Virus record (IMG/VR): IMGVR_UViG_3300032286_001304
Coordinates: 33,941-97,940 of that record
Length of the DNA: 64,000 nt
Source of the DNA: a virus
Direction: 5' to 3' (one strand)
Shown here: positions 32,975-41,851 of the stretch, in pieces
How the letters are laid out: the number at the start of each line of letters is the position of its first letter
Numbering within the stretch: position 1 is the first letter of the stretch
The notes under the pieces: generated by a model
Databases searched by the model: none
What the model was told of the DNA's origin: nothing
What the model saw: the letters and a program-made list of their open reading frames with translations, nothing else
Made by a program: the position numbers and the translations under genes

Positions 32975-33003
32975 AATGAACATATATTATTAGCAAAAGT
33001 CAA
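32975..33003 (-). promoter_or_regulatory. Promoter of 32693-32968
   Basis: Minus strand: -35 TTGACT (32998-33003), 17-nt spacer, weak -10 TTCATT (32975-32980), 6 nt to the ATG. It starts immediately after the preceding terminator U-tract. Confidence 0.45.
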
Positions 33004-33004
33004 C

Positions 33005-33033
33005 AAAAAACCCGTAACTTTTCTGGTTACGGG
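33005..33033 (-). terminator. Rho-independent terminator after 33061-33498
   Basis: Minus strand perfect 8-bp hairpin CCCGTAAC-cagaaaa-GTTACGGG followed by six U. Confidence 0.9.
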
Positions 33034-33060
33034 ATCTACTGCGCATGTAGATTAAATATT

Positions 33061-33498
33061 TTATAAACCAATCATTTTATTGAAAAATGTTGCTAATTCT
33101 GGTGTTTTTACGATTTTTATTAAACCAAAAAATAATACAAATAAAATAATTAAAATATATTTATTTAATAGATATTTTTCTATAAAAAGTTTTGTTGAAA
33201 CAATTTTTTTAATTTCAATATCTGATTCTTTATCTGCTTCATTTTTACTTTCTAGTGCATGAATTTGTAGAATTGCATTGCCAATTTTTCCATTTGTATA
33301 TTTTAATTTATCATCAAGTTCAGAAACTTTACCATCTACAATTTCAAGCTTATTAGATTGTTTAATAGTCTGATCAACAAGCCATTCTTGCGTTTGTCCT
33401 ATGACGCTAAGTTGCTCAATAATATACTTATCTTTCTCAGATACCTTTTCCAAGAGGTATTCTGGAACTTTTGATTCAAAAGATGGGCGCGTTAGCAT
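33061..33498 (-). CDS. Coiled-coil protein with C-terminal membrane anchor, 145 aa
   Basis: Residues about 40-95 form a long charged heptad-like helix (KLEIVDGKVSELDDKLKYTN...), followed by one hydrophobic helix at about 115-131 (YILIILFVLFFGLIKIV) and a short end. It is probably a tail-anchored inner-membrane protein. Spanin, holin or superinfection-exclusion roles are possible, but no motif decides. A terminator follows. Confidence 0.7.
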   Translation of the reverse strand: MLTRPSFESKVPEYLLEKVSEKDKYIIEQLSVIGQTQEWLVDQTIKQSNKLEIVDGKVSELDDKLKYTNGKIGNAILQIHALESKNEADKESDIEIKKIVSTKLFIEKYLLNKYILIILFVLFFGLIKIVKTPELATFFNKMIGL

Positions 33499-33587
33499 AT
33501 GGATAAATACACAGAATTATATCAATAATAATAGTTTTTTTTAAAAAAATAAACTATTGATTACTAATTATTAGTAAGAAATTTAAT

Positions 33588-33794
33588 CTAATTTACATTA
33601 GATGCTTTATTTTCTGTATAACTATCGCCAACTGCTTCAAAAATCAAATTTTTAATAAAATCTCCTATCTTGTTATTATTAGGCATTTTATCATTTGTTA
33701 CATTTATGTAATAACGAATAAATTCATTATCTATATTAAATGTGTAGTTAGCTGTTCCATCTTCAAATTCTTTTACTTTTCTTAGTTGTATCAT
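33588..33794 (-). CDS. Hypothetical protein, 68 aa
   Basis: Not recognised. It is a small protein with a beta N-terminal half (MIQLRKVKEFEDGTANYTFN) and a helical C-terminal half (KIGDFIKNLIFEAVGDSYTE). It has its own promoter and stands alone between two gaps. Confidence 0.6.
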   Translation of the reverse strand: MIQLRKVKEFEDGTANYTFNIDNEFIRYYINVTNDKMPNNNKIGDFIKNLIFEAVGDSYTENKASNVN

Positions 33795-33804
33795 AGTGTA
33801 TTAT

Positions 33805-33833
33805 TACATATAAAAATAAACACTATTAGTCAA
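33805..33833 (-). promoter_or_regulatory. Promoter of 33588-33794
   Basis: Minus strand: -35 TTGACT (33828-33833), 17-nt spacer, -10 TATGTA (33805-33810), 10 nt before the ATG. It overlaps the end of the glycosyltransferase gene upstream. Confidence 0.5.
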
Positions 33834-34639
33834 GAAGAAATTTTAATAATAGATGGAATTTTTTGTGAAGTCTTTATATAGTATTCTTTATTAAATTCTA
33901 AGCAATTTTCTGTTTCACTCCATTTAAAACTACATCCGTTTTCACCCCATCTTTTAGTCTGATATATTATCTTGCGCTTACTATTTTCGTTAGATAACCA
34001 TGAATAATGTTTAATATTCACTAATTTAGTAGGAATTGTCTTTGATGGAAGTTCTTTATCTGCGATAGTTATTTCTTTAAAAGAACTTGAATTATTTATG
34101 ATTCCTTTGTAAGAAAAATCATTATCATAGATGCATTCATTAAGTTTATATTCGTTAGTATAAATTTTCCAAATTCTTGGTGGACAAAATTTATCCTCAA
34201 GTATAGTTTTTTTATCAAAGACGTAATTCGTCAATGGAATGCGGAACCAACTACAAAAACGCTCTAATTCAATATATTTTAATATATTACTTATGGATTT
34301 TTCATCATAAATTTCATCTGAATCAACAAGCCACAGATGTGTTATCCCTTGATTTATCAACCATTGAGCAGCAGTATTTCGCGCTTCTTTTTCTGAGACA
34401 TATTCTGGCTGAGTAATTAGATTGTCGATTAATCTACGATTATAATATTCTAATAGAATATCTTGTGTTTTATCTTTAAATTTTTCTTCTTTATACTCTA
34501 AGAATGGAACTGATACGGCGCAAATAAGAAATTCATTTCCATTTAATTTATTGCCTTGTGCATTAATCCAAGGGTAAAGTGAATCATGGATATGTTCCTC
34601 TGTATTGTAGCCGCAGTATATAATGCCGATTTTGCTCAT
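33830..34639 (-). CDS. GT-A-fold glycosyltransferase-like protein
   Basis: The 269 residues have an alpha/beta N-terminal half and the metal-binding motif [11 protein letters not shown] (DxD type, about 120-130), preceded by [18 protein letters not shown]. This arrangement is that of family-2-like transferases. A later [10 protein letters not shown] and the [10 protein letters not shown] region may form the acceptor side. The donor sugar is not predictable. It is the last gene of the long glycosylation operon. Confidence 0.75.
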   Translation of the reverse strand: MSKIGIIYCGYNTEEHIHDSLYPWINAQGNKLNGNEFLICAVSVPFLEYKEEKFKDKTQDILLEYYNRRLIDNLITQPEYVSEKEARNTAAQWLINQGITHLWLVDSDEIYDEKSISNILKYIELERFCSWFRIPLTNYVFDKKTILEDKFCPPRIWKIYTNEYKLNECIYDNDFSYKGIINNSSSFKEITIADKELPSKTIPTKLVNIKHYSWLSNENSKRKIIYQTKRWGENGCSFKWSETENCLEFNKEYYIKTSQKIPSIIKISS

Positions 34640-35010
34640 TTTTTGCCCTCAAATATGTTACCAACAACTTCCATTGTTTCGTGAATAAATACAGAATCAT
34701 TTCTCGCAAACCCAAATGAACGATCAAATGAAAACATTGCCATCTCTTCATCCCAAAACACTTCTCCGATAGTTTCTTCTATATCTTCAGCTGGATTCAT
34801 CCATTTGAATTTAATAATATCGCCTTCATATATTTCATTTCCATTTTTATCTTTTAGACCAGTATATTGCTGAAGGACATATTCTTCGCCACCCGAACCA
34901 TTCTGTAAATTATAAACAGATCCTTTTAAATCTATTGTGATATGATAATTGTAATCATATCTAGCAGCAAGTCTATCCCACGCTCTAAATTTTATTTTTC
35001 TATAATTCAT
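34636..35010 (-). CDS. YopX-family protein
   Basis: The 124 residues show the YopX signature: [10 protein letters not shown] at the N-terminus, then [20 protein letters not shown] with IIKF, and an end [12 protein letters not shown]. YopX proteins are common in phages and adopt a beta-barrel fold of unknown function. It has its own promoter and overlaps the glycosyltransferase gene by 4 nt. Confidence 0.92.
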   Translation of the reverse strand: MNYRKIKFRAWDRLAARYDYNYHITIDLKGSVYNLQNGSGGEEYVLQQYTGLKDKNGNEIYEGDIIKFKWMNPAEDIEETIGEVFWDEEMAMFSFDRSFGFARNDSVFIHETMEVVGNIFEGKK

Positions 35011-35016
35011 AAGATG

Positions 35017-35045
35017 AATAAATCAAGTTATTTAAAAAAAGTCAA
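35017..35045 (-). promoter_or_regulatory. Promoter of the YopX gene
   Basis: Minus strand: -35 TTGACT (35040-35045), 17-nt spacer, -10 TTTATT (35017-35022), 6 nt to the ATG at 35010. Confidence 0.5.
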
Positions 35046-35777
35046 ATCATTTATTGGATTTATGTTAGAAAAATTTATGTATTTTGCGCGACATTGTTCA
35101 TTTTCCCAGTATTCATCTGTAAAATGATATTTCCAAGATGGATAATATAAATCATCTGAATTAGGATGATAGACTAAAATTTTTCCACCAACTGCTAACA
35201 TCAAATGAGGTGGACCAGATTCACTTCCAATATATTTTCCAATTAATTTATAACAAGCTGCCATATTTCTTATATCTAAATCTAGAATTTTTATGACACC
35301 ATCTATATTGTCAGTATTATGAGATAATCCAAAATTTATAGGAGTATAACCAAAATCAATTAAATGTTTTACAAGTAACTTTATTTGTTCATAATTAAAA
35401 CATCTAAGAGATGAAGCTAGATCGCCTCCTTTATTAGAAGTAGTAAAATTTACAGCGATTGGATTTTGTATTCCTTTTACAATATTTTGTGCAAACTCTA
35501 ATTCTTCATCTTTAATAATAATGTATGGAATTGGTGATTTATTACAATTAAAATATTTTAAATGAGCTGCTGACCGATGAATTCTATCATTTGTTTCTGG
35601 ACAATGATCGTAATCTAAATTACTAAATTCAATATCTCCTAGTCCATCAAAAATTTTTGCGACATTTCTGCATACTTTATCATCAGGCAAAATAATTTTT
35701 TTAGCTATTCCATGTTTAAAAAATGGAGTTAACCAAAGATTATCTCCTAAATTACCAATTTTAGAATTTATTGTCAT
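35028..35777 (-). CDS. GT9-like (heptosyltransferase-type) glycosyltransferase
   Basis: This is a 249-residue GT-B protein. N-terminal SKIGNLGDNLWLTPFFKH is the glycosyltransferase-9 start (x-x-GD-x2-x-x-P), and the C-terminal ACYKLIGKYIGSESGPPHLM with LAVGGKILVYHP is the nucleotide-binding half (variant of G-x-DSGxxHLA-xAxxxP). Family members such as WaaC and WaaF transfer heptose from ADP-heptose, whose synthesis enzymes are encoded in this window. It is shorter than the usual 320-350 residues. Actual donor and acceptor are inferred only. Confidence 0.8.
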   Translation of the reverse strand: MTINSKIGNLGDNLWLTPFFKHGIAKKIILPDDKVCRNVAKIFDGLGDIEFSNLDYDHCPETNDRIHRSAAHLKYFNCNKSPIPYIIIKDEELEFAQNIVKGIQNPIAVNFTTSNKGGDLASSLRCFNYEQIKLLVKHLIDFGYTPINFGLSHNTDNIDGVIKILDLDIRNMAACYKLIGKYIGSESGPPHLMLAVGGKILVYHPNSDDLYYPSWKYHFTDEYWENEQCRAKYINFSNINPINDLTFFK

Positions 35778-35798
35778 AATGATGTTATTAGTATATTA

Positions 35799-36692
35799 TT
35801 ATGATAATTTTTCTTTAATTTTGTCAATCACTAAATTAATATCTATATTATCATTGCCTCCATGAGAATAGAAAGAATAATTATTTGGATTATTAGTAGA
35901 TAAAGCAGTTGGATTATTATCGTTACCCCAATGAATTGGCGTAAGGGAGATTTGATTTAGTCTGTAAGCACCGCAAACAAGCGACATTCCTGAGTCAGAA
36001 CCAATTATTAAATCACATTCATTTGCAATTTGAATTTGTTCAAAAAATGATTTTTCATTTATTCTTATGTAATTAGTTTTCAGTTTATTCTTAAAAGAAT
36101 CACTTAAATTCCAATTAGAAAACCAAGATTCATCTTGTTCACCGCCACTTTGGATGACGCAATAATCTAAGTTAATTAGTATTTCTATAAGATTTTCTAA
36201 ATACTTTTTAGTTACCCATCTTTTAGATTCTTTACCAAAATTCGGCATTCCAGTAAAAAAAATAGTTTTTCTATCACCAAATAGTTTTTTAACTGGACTC
36301 CACCATTTTACTAATTTTGGTATCTTTTCCTCTTCGGTTAGTAAAGTCCATTGGTCTTCTGAAAAACCTGCCATCAGAAATGATTCAAGATAAATATTTC
36401 TTTGAGATGGATAAATAGAATCAGGATGTTGTGGATTTAAATCTAATCTATGATTACAAGAATTAAATTTATTAAAATCATTTTTAGATTCTAATCCTTC
36501 ATATCCATCTGTAATAAATATTGAATCTAAATCTGGATGATTTAATAAAAGTGGAGCGAATGAAGACGATTTTTTACCAATTGCCCATGTTATATGAGAA
36601 TTAAGATCATATTTTTTTACTAATCTAGCAGTAGGAAGTGCAGCTAGATTGTCTCCAATCATTGAAGCTCGACCCATGAACCATTTATTCAT
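35799..36692 (-). CDS. GT9-like (heptosyltransferase-type) glycosyltransferase
   Basis: This 297-residue GT-B protein has N-terminal FMGRASMIGDNLAALPTARL, the middle IFFTGMPNFGKESKRWVTKK, and the C-terminal IIGSDSGMSLVCGAYRLNQI (DSG motif of GT9). Next to another GT9-like gene and a family-2-like gene, it probably adds a heptose or related sugar to the same glycan. The acceptor is unknown. Confidence 0.8.
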   Translation of the reverse strand: MNKWFMGRASMIGDNLAALPTARLVKKYDLNSHITWAIGKKSSSFAPLLLNHPDLDSIFITDGYEGLESKNDFNKFNSCNHRLDLNPQHPDSIYPSQRNIYLESFLMAGFSEDQWTLLTEEEKIPKLVKWWSPVKKLFGDRKTIFFTGMPNFGKESKRWVTKKYLENLIEILINLDYCVIQSGGEQDESWFSNWNLSDSFKNKLKTNYIRINEKSFFEQIQIANECDLIIGSDSGMSLVCGAYRLNQISLTPIHWGNDNNPTALSTNNPNNYSFYSHGGNDNIDINLVIDKIKEKLS

Positions 36693-36700
36693 AATAGATT

Positions 36701-37366
36701 TTAACTAAAAAATTTCTCGGAACCTTGAATATTTGGTTCTCCAAGATGAAGAACATTTTTATTAATCCTTCTTAATTTACCAGTATATTCAAAATCTCCA
36801 TTAATACAATCACCCCATAAATTTCTCCAAATCCAATCATGTTCTCCGATTTCATGATTTTCAGAATACCTATTACCAGATTTAACTATAGAACTTTTTG
36901 AATTCCAGATTTGTAAATATCCAAATCCTATTCCTGGATAAGATACAAATTCAGACTCATCTTTTTCCCCACTAAGAACTAATTCAAAATCTTTTTTATT
37001 AGGAATAATTACTCTTCTTGAAGAATAAAAATTTTCAATATCTATAAGTTCTTTTTCTAAGATATTTCTATAATTTTCAGTAAGAGCAATATCACAATCA
37101 ATATGACAAATCCAATCTTGGAATTTAAAATGATCGATACAACTATTTATTGCAGCACCTTTATTAAAATTCTTTCCATTTTTAAAAAAAGAATCAGTTT
37201 CAAAAAAAGTTATATTATTTTCAATACAAAAATCTTTAATATCATAATCTGTATTTTTTGTAATTACAATAAAGTTATTAAAAATTTTTTTTGAGAATAG
37301 ATAAGTTATATTTAACATTCTCAAGGCTGATTTACCAGAACATGTAGTTATAGCATCAATTTTCAT
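36701..37366 (-). CDS. GT-A-fold glycosyltransferase-like protein
   Basis: This protein is about 221 residues from the ATG at 37366, which gives an 11-nt overlap with the previous gene. MKIDAITTCSGKSALRMLNI starts a GT-A Rossmann half, FNKGAAINSCIDHFKFQDWI precedes the DxD motif CHIDCDIAL, and GFGYLQIW plus GEHDWIWRNLWGD resemble the acceptor and catalytic region of family-2-like enzymes that act on small substrates. Donor unknown. Confidence 0.75.
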   Translation of the reverse strand: MKIDAITTCSGKSALRMLNITYLFSKKIFNNFIVITKNTDYDIKDFCIENNITFFETDSFFKNGKNFNKGAAINSCIDHFKFQDWICHIDCDIALTENYRNILEKELIDIENFYSSRRVIIPNKKDFELVLSGEKDESEFVSYPGIGFGYLQIWNSKSSIVKSGNRYSENHEIGEHDWIWRNLWGDCINGDFEYTGKLRRINKNVLHLGEPNIQGSEKFFS

Positions 37367-38345
37367 ATAAAATTTTTTTAAAGGCTGAATAAAAAGTTTC
37401 AATCATTTTTTTATGAGAAAATCTTTTAGCACTTTCCCATACTTTTGTTCTATCTAATTGCAAACATTTATTATAAATATCTAAAATATTATCATTATTA
37501 TTGTTTAAATAATATCCATTTTCTCCTTCGATTAAAAGATATTCAAAACATCCTTTATTATATGCAATAATTGGAGTTCCCATAGCTAAAGATTCTACTA
37601 CGCTTAAATTAAAAGCGGTATTCCATGTATGCGGATATATTGAAAGAGAAGATTTTTTTAAATATTCATTTTTTTCTTTTTCACTTATTAAGCCCAAATA
37701 GAAAGTTGTTTTTTTATCTATATAATCTAAAAGAGGATAATTATCAAATATAGGTCCAGCAAAAATACCTTTTATATTATTTTCTAAACAAAATTTTGCA
37801 GTAAAAATAGAATTTTGATGATTATCATGTCTAGAGCATACGAAAATAGATCCATCTCTTTCTGAATCTATGAATTCATCTGGAACATATTTACCGATAA
37901 CTACTGGAAATCCTTTACCGAATTTAGCTTTTTCATTTGGCCTATATAAAAGAGTGTATGGAGTATAAGGATGTTGAGCACCACAATCTCCCATAAGTGA
38001 CCAATGAACAAGTTTTGATTTTAATTTTCCTATATTAATAAATAAGCAATCATGATGATATAAGAAAATATCAAATTCTTCAGCATTTTTTATAATTTCA
38101 CTTATTCTAATACCATTTCTTAGTCTTATTAAGTCATCTAAAGAAAGAGTTATGCACGCTTTTTTATTTTCATGTTCTTCTAAATTTTCAAAATTAGATG
38201 AACTTCCAAATATATAAAATTCATCTTTTCCATTATTTAAATATTCTTTTGCATATCTTGCAAAACATGCAGCACCTCCATACTTTTTTGCATTTATAGA
38301 ATAATCTTCTGTTTGAATATTTAAATCTAAATAACCTATTTTCAT
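37356..38345 (-). CDS. GT4-like glycosyltransferase
   Basis: The 329 residues have a GT-B fold: N-terminal MKIGYLDLNI with YGGAACFARYAKEYLN, middle SIFVCSRHDNHQNSIFTAKF, and the family-4 donor block LSVVESLAMGTPIIAYNKGC followed by FEYLLIEGENGYYL. The E-x7-E arrangement of GT4 is only partly kept. It is part of the glycosylation operon between the ColD-like enzyme and a GT-A protein. Confidence 0.82.
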   Translation of the reverse strand: MKIGYLDLNIQTEDYSINAKKYGGAACFARYAKEYLNNGKDEFYIFGSSSNFENLEEHENKKACITLSLDDLIRLRNGIRISEIIKNAEEFDIFLYHHDCLFINIGKLKSKLVHWSLMGDCGAQHPYTPYTLLYRPNEKAKFGKGFPVVIGKYVPDEFIDSERDGSIFVCSRHDNHQNSIFTAKFCLENNIKGIFAGPIFDNYPLLDYIDKKTTFYLGLISEKEKNEYLKKSSLSIYPHTWNTAFNLSVVESLAMGTPIIAYNKGCFEYLLIEGENGYYLNNNNDNILDIYNKCLQLDRTKVWESAKRFSHKKMIETFYSAFKKILYEN

Positions 38346-38358
38346 TAAAAATTATTTA

Positions 38359-39597
38359 TTACAATTTTGATAATTCTAAGGCTAATTGTTTAGCTATTTC
38401 CGCTTTAATTCCAGTATGTAATCCAATATAGATTGAATTATAATGTAAGTAATCAGCATTTGGGTAATCTTTAGGATTTCCATATTCTTTAAATGCAGTA
38501 TGACGGAGAAGATTTGAACCTACAAGTCCACGATAACCAACTCCAGCAGCATTTAAATATCCTTTAACTTTTTGAATAAGTTCCTTGTCTGGATATTTTG
38601 GATCACGAATAATTGGTAGAGAAAGAAGCATATGACCACTTTCACTATTAATATGTTGATTTAAATATTTATATACTTTTTTACAGACTTTTGAATCATA
38701 TGAATTAAGGTTAGAATAAAATACTTTACTGATAGAGCGACGATTTTCTTCTGACCATTTTAGAGAACGATCAAAATCTAATGAATGCATGTATGCAATC
38801 AAATTAGTGCTTCGGTAATTAGAACCGACTAAATTAAAATCAAAACTTGGATCTACATCTGGGTTCTTATATTCTTCCGGCATCCCGCGAGTCATGCCAT
38901 GATTACGCGCCATTCTATACCAATTAGCTTCTTCTAAGGTTTGACAGAAAATTAATCCACCTTCCTGCATACCACTTGTAAAATGGCTTGCATAAACAGA
39001 AGTTGATGAAGTTGTAATATTACAAAAATGTCTATTGTAACTATCAAAAGGATGGGTTTTATTAAAAGCTTCCCATGAAAAAGACGATTCACAATTATCT
39101 AATAAAAGTTTTACACCACGTTTTTGACATTCTTTTGCTAGGGTTTCTAAATTGCAAGATTGACCTAGAAGAGTAGTATAAAAAACGGTATCAATATCCT
39201 TATCTTTATCAAGTTTTTCTAAGATTTGTTTTACCGATGGATTCAAATTTACTAAATCTACATCAACAAATACAGGCTTAAAAGAAAAATTAATCCAAAC
39301 ACTGACACTTGAAATCCAATTAACTACATTAAATAAAACTTTATTTTTACCACAATTCCATAAACCTTGTTTTTTAAGTTCTTCTTTTCTATGCAAAGCA
39401 ATTAGTTCATTTGCTTCACTTCCAGATCCAACCATAACAACATATGGAGATCCAGTATATTTAGACCATTTATTTTCATATTTCTCTATCTCAGGGCCAA
39501 GAGTCCATTTATCATTAGTTAAAATAAATTTACTGATTTTGAGTTTATCAAGCACTGTCATGCTTGAATATCCAAGTTGCCAATTATATTTTTTCAT
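38359..39597 (-). CDS. ColD-like PLP-dependent sugar 3-dehydrase (DegT family with His at the Lys site)
   Basis: This DegT/DnrJ/StrS-fold enzyme is about 412 residues from the ATG at 39597; an ATG at 39627 is the alternative. MVGSGSEANELIALH is the cofactor-phosphate region, LLLDNCESS (Asp167) contacts the PLP nitrogen, and SVYASHFTSGMQEGGL covers the cofactor-lysine position. That position holds His205, as in ColD and RfbH-type dehydrases, which use unlinked PMP/PLP to remove a 3-hydroxyl rather than transaminate. With the GMD-like enzyme, the predicted product is a GDP-4-keto-3,6-dideoxy sugar (colitose/abequose-like). No ColC-like epimerase-reductase is visible. A DegT aminotransferase is unlikely without the Lys. 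Confidence 0.82.
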   Translation of the reverse strand: MKKYNWQLGYSSMTVLDKLKISKFILTNDKWTLGPEIEKYENKWSKYTGSPYVVMVGSGSEANELIALHRKEELKKQGLWNCGKNKVLFNVVNWISSVSVWINFSFKPVFVDVDLVNLNPSVKQILEKLDKDKDIDTVFYTTLLGQSCNLETLAKECQKRGVKLLLDNCESSFSWEAFNKTHPFDSYNRHFCNITTSSTSVYASHFTSGMQEGGLIFCQTLEEANWYRMARNHGMTRGMPEEYKNPDVDPSFDFNLVGSNYRSTNLIAYMHSLDFDRSLKWSEENRRSISKVFYSNLNSYDSKVCKKVYKYLNQHINSESGHMLLSLPIIRDPKYPDKELIQKVKGYLNAAGVGYRGLVGSNLLRHTAFKEYGNPKDYPNADYLHYNSIYIGLHTGIKAEIAKQLALELSKL

Positions 39598-39952
39598 TAT
39601 ATCCAAATTTTTTTTCGCTATATTCATTTTTTGGGAAGAATTTATCTTGAAGAGCTTTTTTTAATTGAAATCTTTTATAGTTAAGATTATCTACAATAGA
39701 TGCTGGTAAATTAGAGTTTACCTTTATTTCATCTACTAAGTCAAATATTTTTTCATTACAATCAAGAAGTTCTTTGTATTCAGTAGAGTCAATTATACTT
39801 GATAAAATATTCTCGTTTATTTGATTTGAAATTTCAGATTTTATTTGTAAAAAATTATTAAATGCAGTTACGTTTTTCGTTTTATTATATTTGACTTCAG
39901 ATATCGAAAGAAGATCGAAACAAAAAGCTTCATCTAGTTGTAATTTAATCAT
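39584..39952 (-). CDS. Hypothetical protein in the glycosylation operon, 122 aa
   Basis: Not recognised with confidence. The start MIKLQLDEAFCFDLLSISEV looks like a class of small proteins found beside phage and bacterial sugar genes, and the remainder is helical and charged. It overlaps the ColD-like gene, so it may act with it or with the preceding glycosyltransferase. Confidence 0.65.
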   Translation of the reverse strand: MIKLQLDEAFCFDLLSISEVKYNKTKNVTAFNNFLQIKSEISNQINENILSSIIDSTEYKELLDCNEKIFDLVDEIKVNSNLPASIVDNLNYKRFQLKKALQDKFFPKNEYSEKKFGYNEKI

Positions 39953-39955
39953 ATT

Positions 39956-40747
39956 TTAATTATCTAAAGCATTTAATTCTAAACCTATTTTATCTTCTTC
40001 GTTTAGAAGAGAGCCTATGTGATAGGATCTTGCTTTGTTTGGATAAAAGCAAGATAAACTTTCTTGAGGATTACTAAAATATTTAACTGCGCGTCCAAAG
40101 TCATGTTCAACATGTGGGCCAAAAGAGTTTTGATTTTTAATAATTAATAATGTTGCATTTCGTAAATCGCGGGTTCTAAAAATAGATGGATTTAGAGAAA
40201 AATCAGAATGAACAAAAAAATCATCATCATGATGGCGGGAATATGTATCTATTCCATGTCTTTCCTTTAAATTATTAATTCTTTTAAATTCATCATTAAA
40301 TCTTGGAAATCTAACTTGTAGTATATTTGGATTTTTTTCAAGTAAATTTATTGCTTTATTAATCCATTTAAGCAAATCACCATCTTCAGCACGAATAAGC
40401 CAGTCGTCCTCTAGATGTAAAACATACTGACTCTCAAGAACTTTTGGATTATTATACATTCTAAAGATATCGGATAAATAACCTACTTGATGAGATACAT
40501 CAAAATGCTTCCAATCTTGAACTTCTAAATGGTTATTAAATCCATATAGAGATTTGAGTTCTTCAGCTATTTCATTTCCGAAAGATATTTCTTCATTATT
40601 TGTTACTTTTATATTGCTAAAAAGCGCAGAAAAGTTACCTAATGGAATTTGAGAGTTTAAATCATTTACAGTTTCTCGCCATCTTGTATTTATTCCCCAG
40701 TGTCCTTTTGTAGTTGCAAATAAAGCTATTGCTAATGGTATTTTCAT
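39956..40747 (-). CDS. GT-A-fold glycosyltransferase-like protein
   Basis: The 263 residues begin IPLAIALFATTKGHWGINTR. The acidic metal motif YVLHLEDDWLIRAEDG (about 108-123) is the EDD form seen in family-2-like enzymes, and HHDDDFFVHSDFSLNPSIFR lies in the acceptor half. It is tightly packed in the glycosylation operon. Confidence 0.75.
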   Translation of the reverse strand: MKIPLAIALFATTKGHWGINTRWRETVNDLNSQIPLGNFSALFSNIKVTNNEEISFGNEIAEELKSLYGFNNHLEVQDWKHFDVSHQVGYLSDIFRMYNNPKVLESQYVLHLEDDWLIRAEDGDLLKWINKAINLLEKNPNILQVRFPRFNDEFKRINNLKERHGIDTYSRHHDDDFFVHSDFSLNPSIFRTRDLRNATLLIIKNQNSFGPHVEHDFGRAVKYFSNPQESLSCFYPNKARSYHIGSLLNEEDKIGLELNALDN

Positions 40748-40751
40748 AAAA

Positions 40752-41651
40752 TTAAAATTTTGGCATATTATCCCAACTTTCTTGAGTATGAGAGTCCGTT
40801 ACCGTGTCGTCTTTTAAGATAAAGTATCTATAAAAATCATTTACCTGTTTATGACCATTTATAATTGGTCTAGTTACTTCATTCAAACCATTGCTTAATA
40901 GTTTTTTTACACCATCGGTAGTTCGTGGCAAATTATTATCACGTAATGCTTTTAATAAAGATTTTCTTAAAAATTCTAATTTTGGTAATACATTTATTCC
41001 ACCATGATGCTCTAATCCTAAGAAATTTTGATTTGAATTCGGTTGTAATAAATATTTAATATAATGATTTACAAAATGTTTTGGATCGTTTGCTCTCTTA
41101 ATTGGACGAAGATTTATTCTTATATCAGATTCATTTTTAAACGAAGGATCGTTTGATAACTCTATTATTCTTAAACGATTTTCTTTTTCTAAACAAGGAT
41201 CAATTAAGGTTATCAAAGATTCATGTGGAGTTCCAACATAAATCAAATCTTCGCGATAACGAACTAAGTATGGTTTAACATGATAACGAATAATATCTAT
41301 ATTACTATCATTCATATACTCACACCATCTACTAAGATTTAATGCAAATTTATTTCCAACTCTTTCTAATGTATCAATAATCAATAAAAAGTCGTTATCT
41401 TTAATTCCAGTTTCTCTAAAAATACGATTTCTCGACAAAGAATGATCGCCTGTATATGGGCCAAAGATAATATTACCTGCGCCTAATTCGTTATTTATTT
41501 TTAATAAATATTCTACACCTTTATCAAATTCATTAGAGTCATGAATTAAAGCACAAACTCCACGAATGTAAGGTTTGATTGGATCGACCAATTCAAATAT
41601 GTTTTCATATTCATTTGGTCCAGACATAAAAACTAAGTAAGGTTTATTCAT
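40752..41651 (-). CDS. Probable glycosyltransferase, divergent
   Basis: The 299 residues show a GT-A-like Rossmann half (KPYLVFMSGPNEYENIFELV, VCALIHDSNEFDKGVEYLLK) and an acidic motif FLLIIDTLERVG where a DxD is expected, followed by NLSRWCEYMNDSNIDIIRYH. Later LGLEHHGGINVLPKLEFLRK is unusual. Assignment rests on layout and operon context; a non-enzymatic paralogue is possible. Confidence 0.6.
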   Translation of the reverse strand: MNKPYLVFMSGPNEYENIFELVDPIKPYIRGVCALIHDSNEFDKGVEYLLKINNELGAGNIIFGPYTGDHSLSRNRIFRETGIKDNDFLLIIDTLERVGNKFALNLSRWCEYMNDSNIDIIRYHVKPYLVRYREDLIYVGTPHESLITLIDPCLEKENRLRIIELSNDPSFKNESDIRINLRPIKRANDPKHFVNHYIKYLLQPNSNQNFLGLEHHGGINVLPKLEFLRKSLLKALRDNNLPRTTDGVKKLLSNGLNEVTRPIINGHKQVNDFYRYFILKDDTVTDSHTQESWDNMPKF

Positions 41652-41851
41652 AAAATATTTTTTATTTTTTTGTATTTTTTAATAGCTATTTCTAAATCTG
41701 AATCTTCAAAATAGAATAAATCATTTGATTTGTATTCAGAATACATTTTTGCAAGAATACTCATTAATTGATTAAGTCTTAAATCTGGAGAATTATACCA
41801 AATTTTTTCAATATCTTCTAGAATTGATTTTATACGTTCTTTATTTCTCAT
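41648..41851 (-). CDS. DUF1040-like small protein, 67 aa
   Basis: MRNKERIKSILEDIEKIWYN, then SPDLRLNQLMSI, and an end DLFYFEDSDLEIAIKKY fit the pattern I recall for DUF1040 proteins (RxxxRIxxxLxxIxxxWxxxPDLRLxQLI ... D.FY.ED). Function is unknown. It overlaps glycosyltransferase genes by 4 nt on both sides. Confidence 0.65.
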   Translation of the reverse strand: MRNKERIKSILEDIEKIWYNSPDLRLNQLMSILAKMYSEYKSNDLFYFEDSDLEIAIKKYKKIKNIL

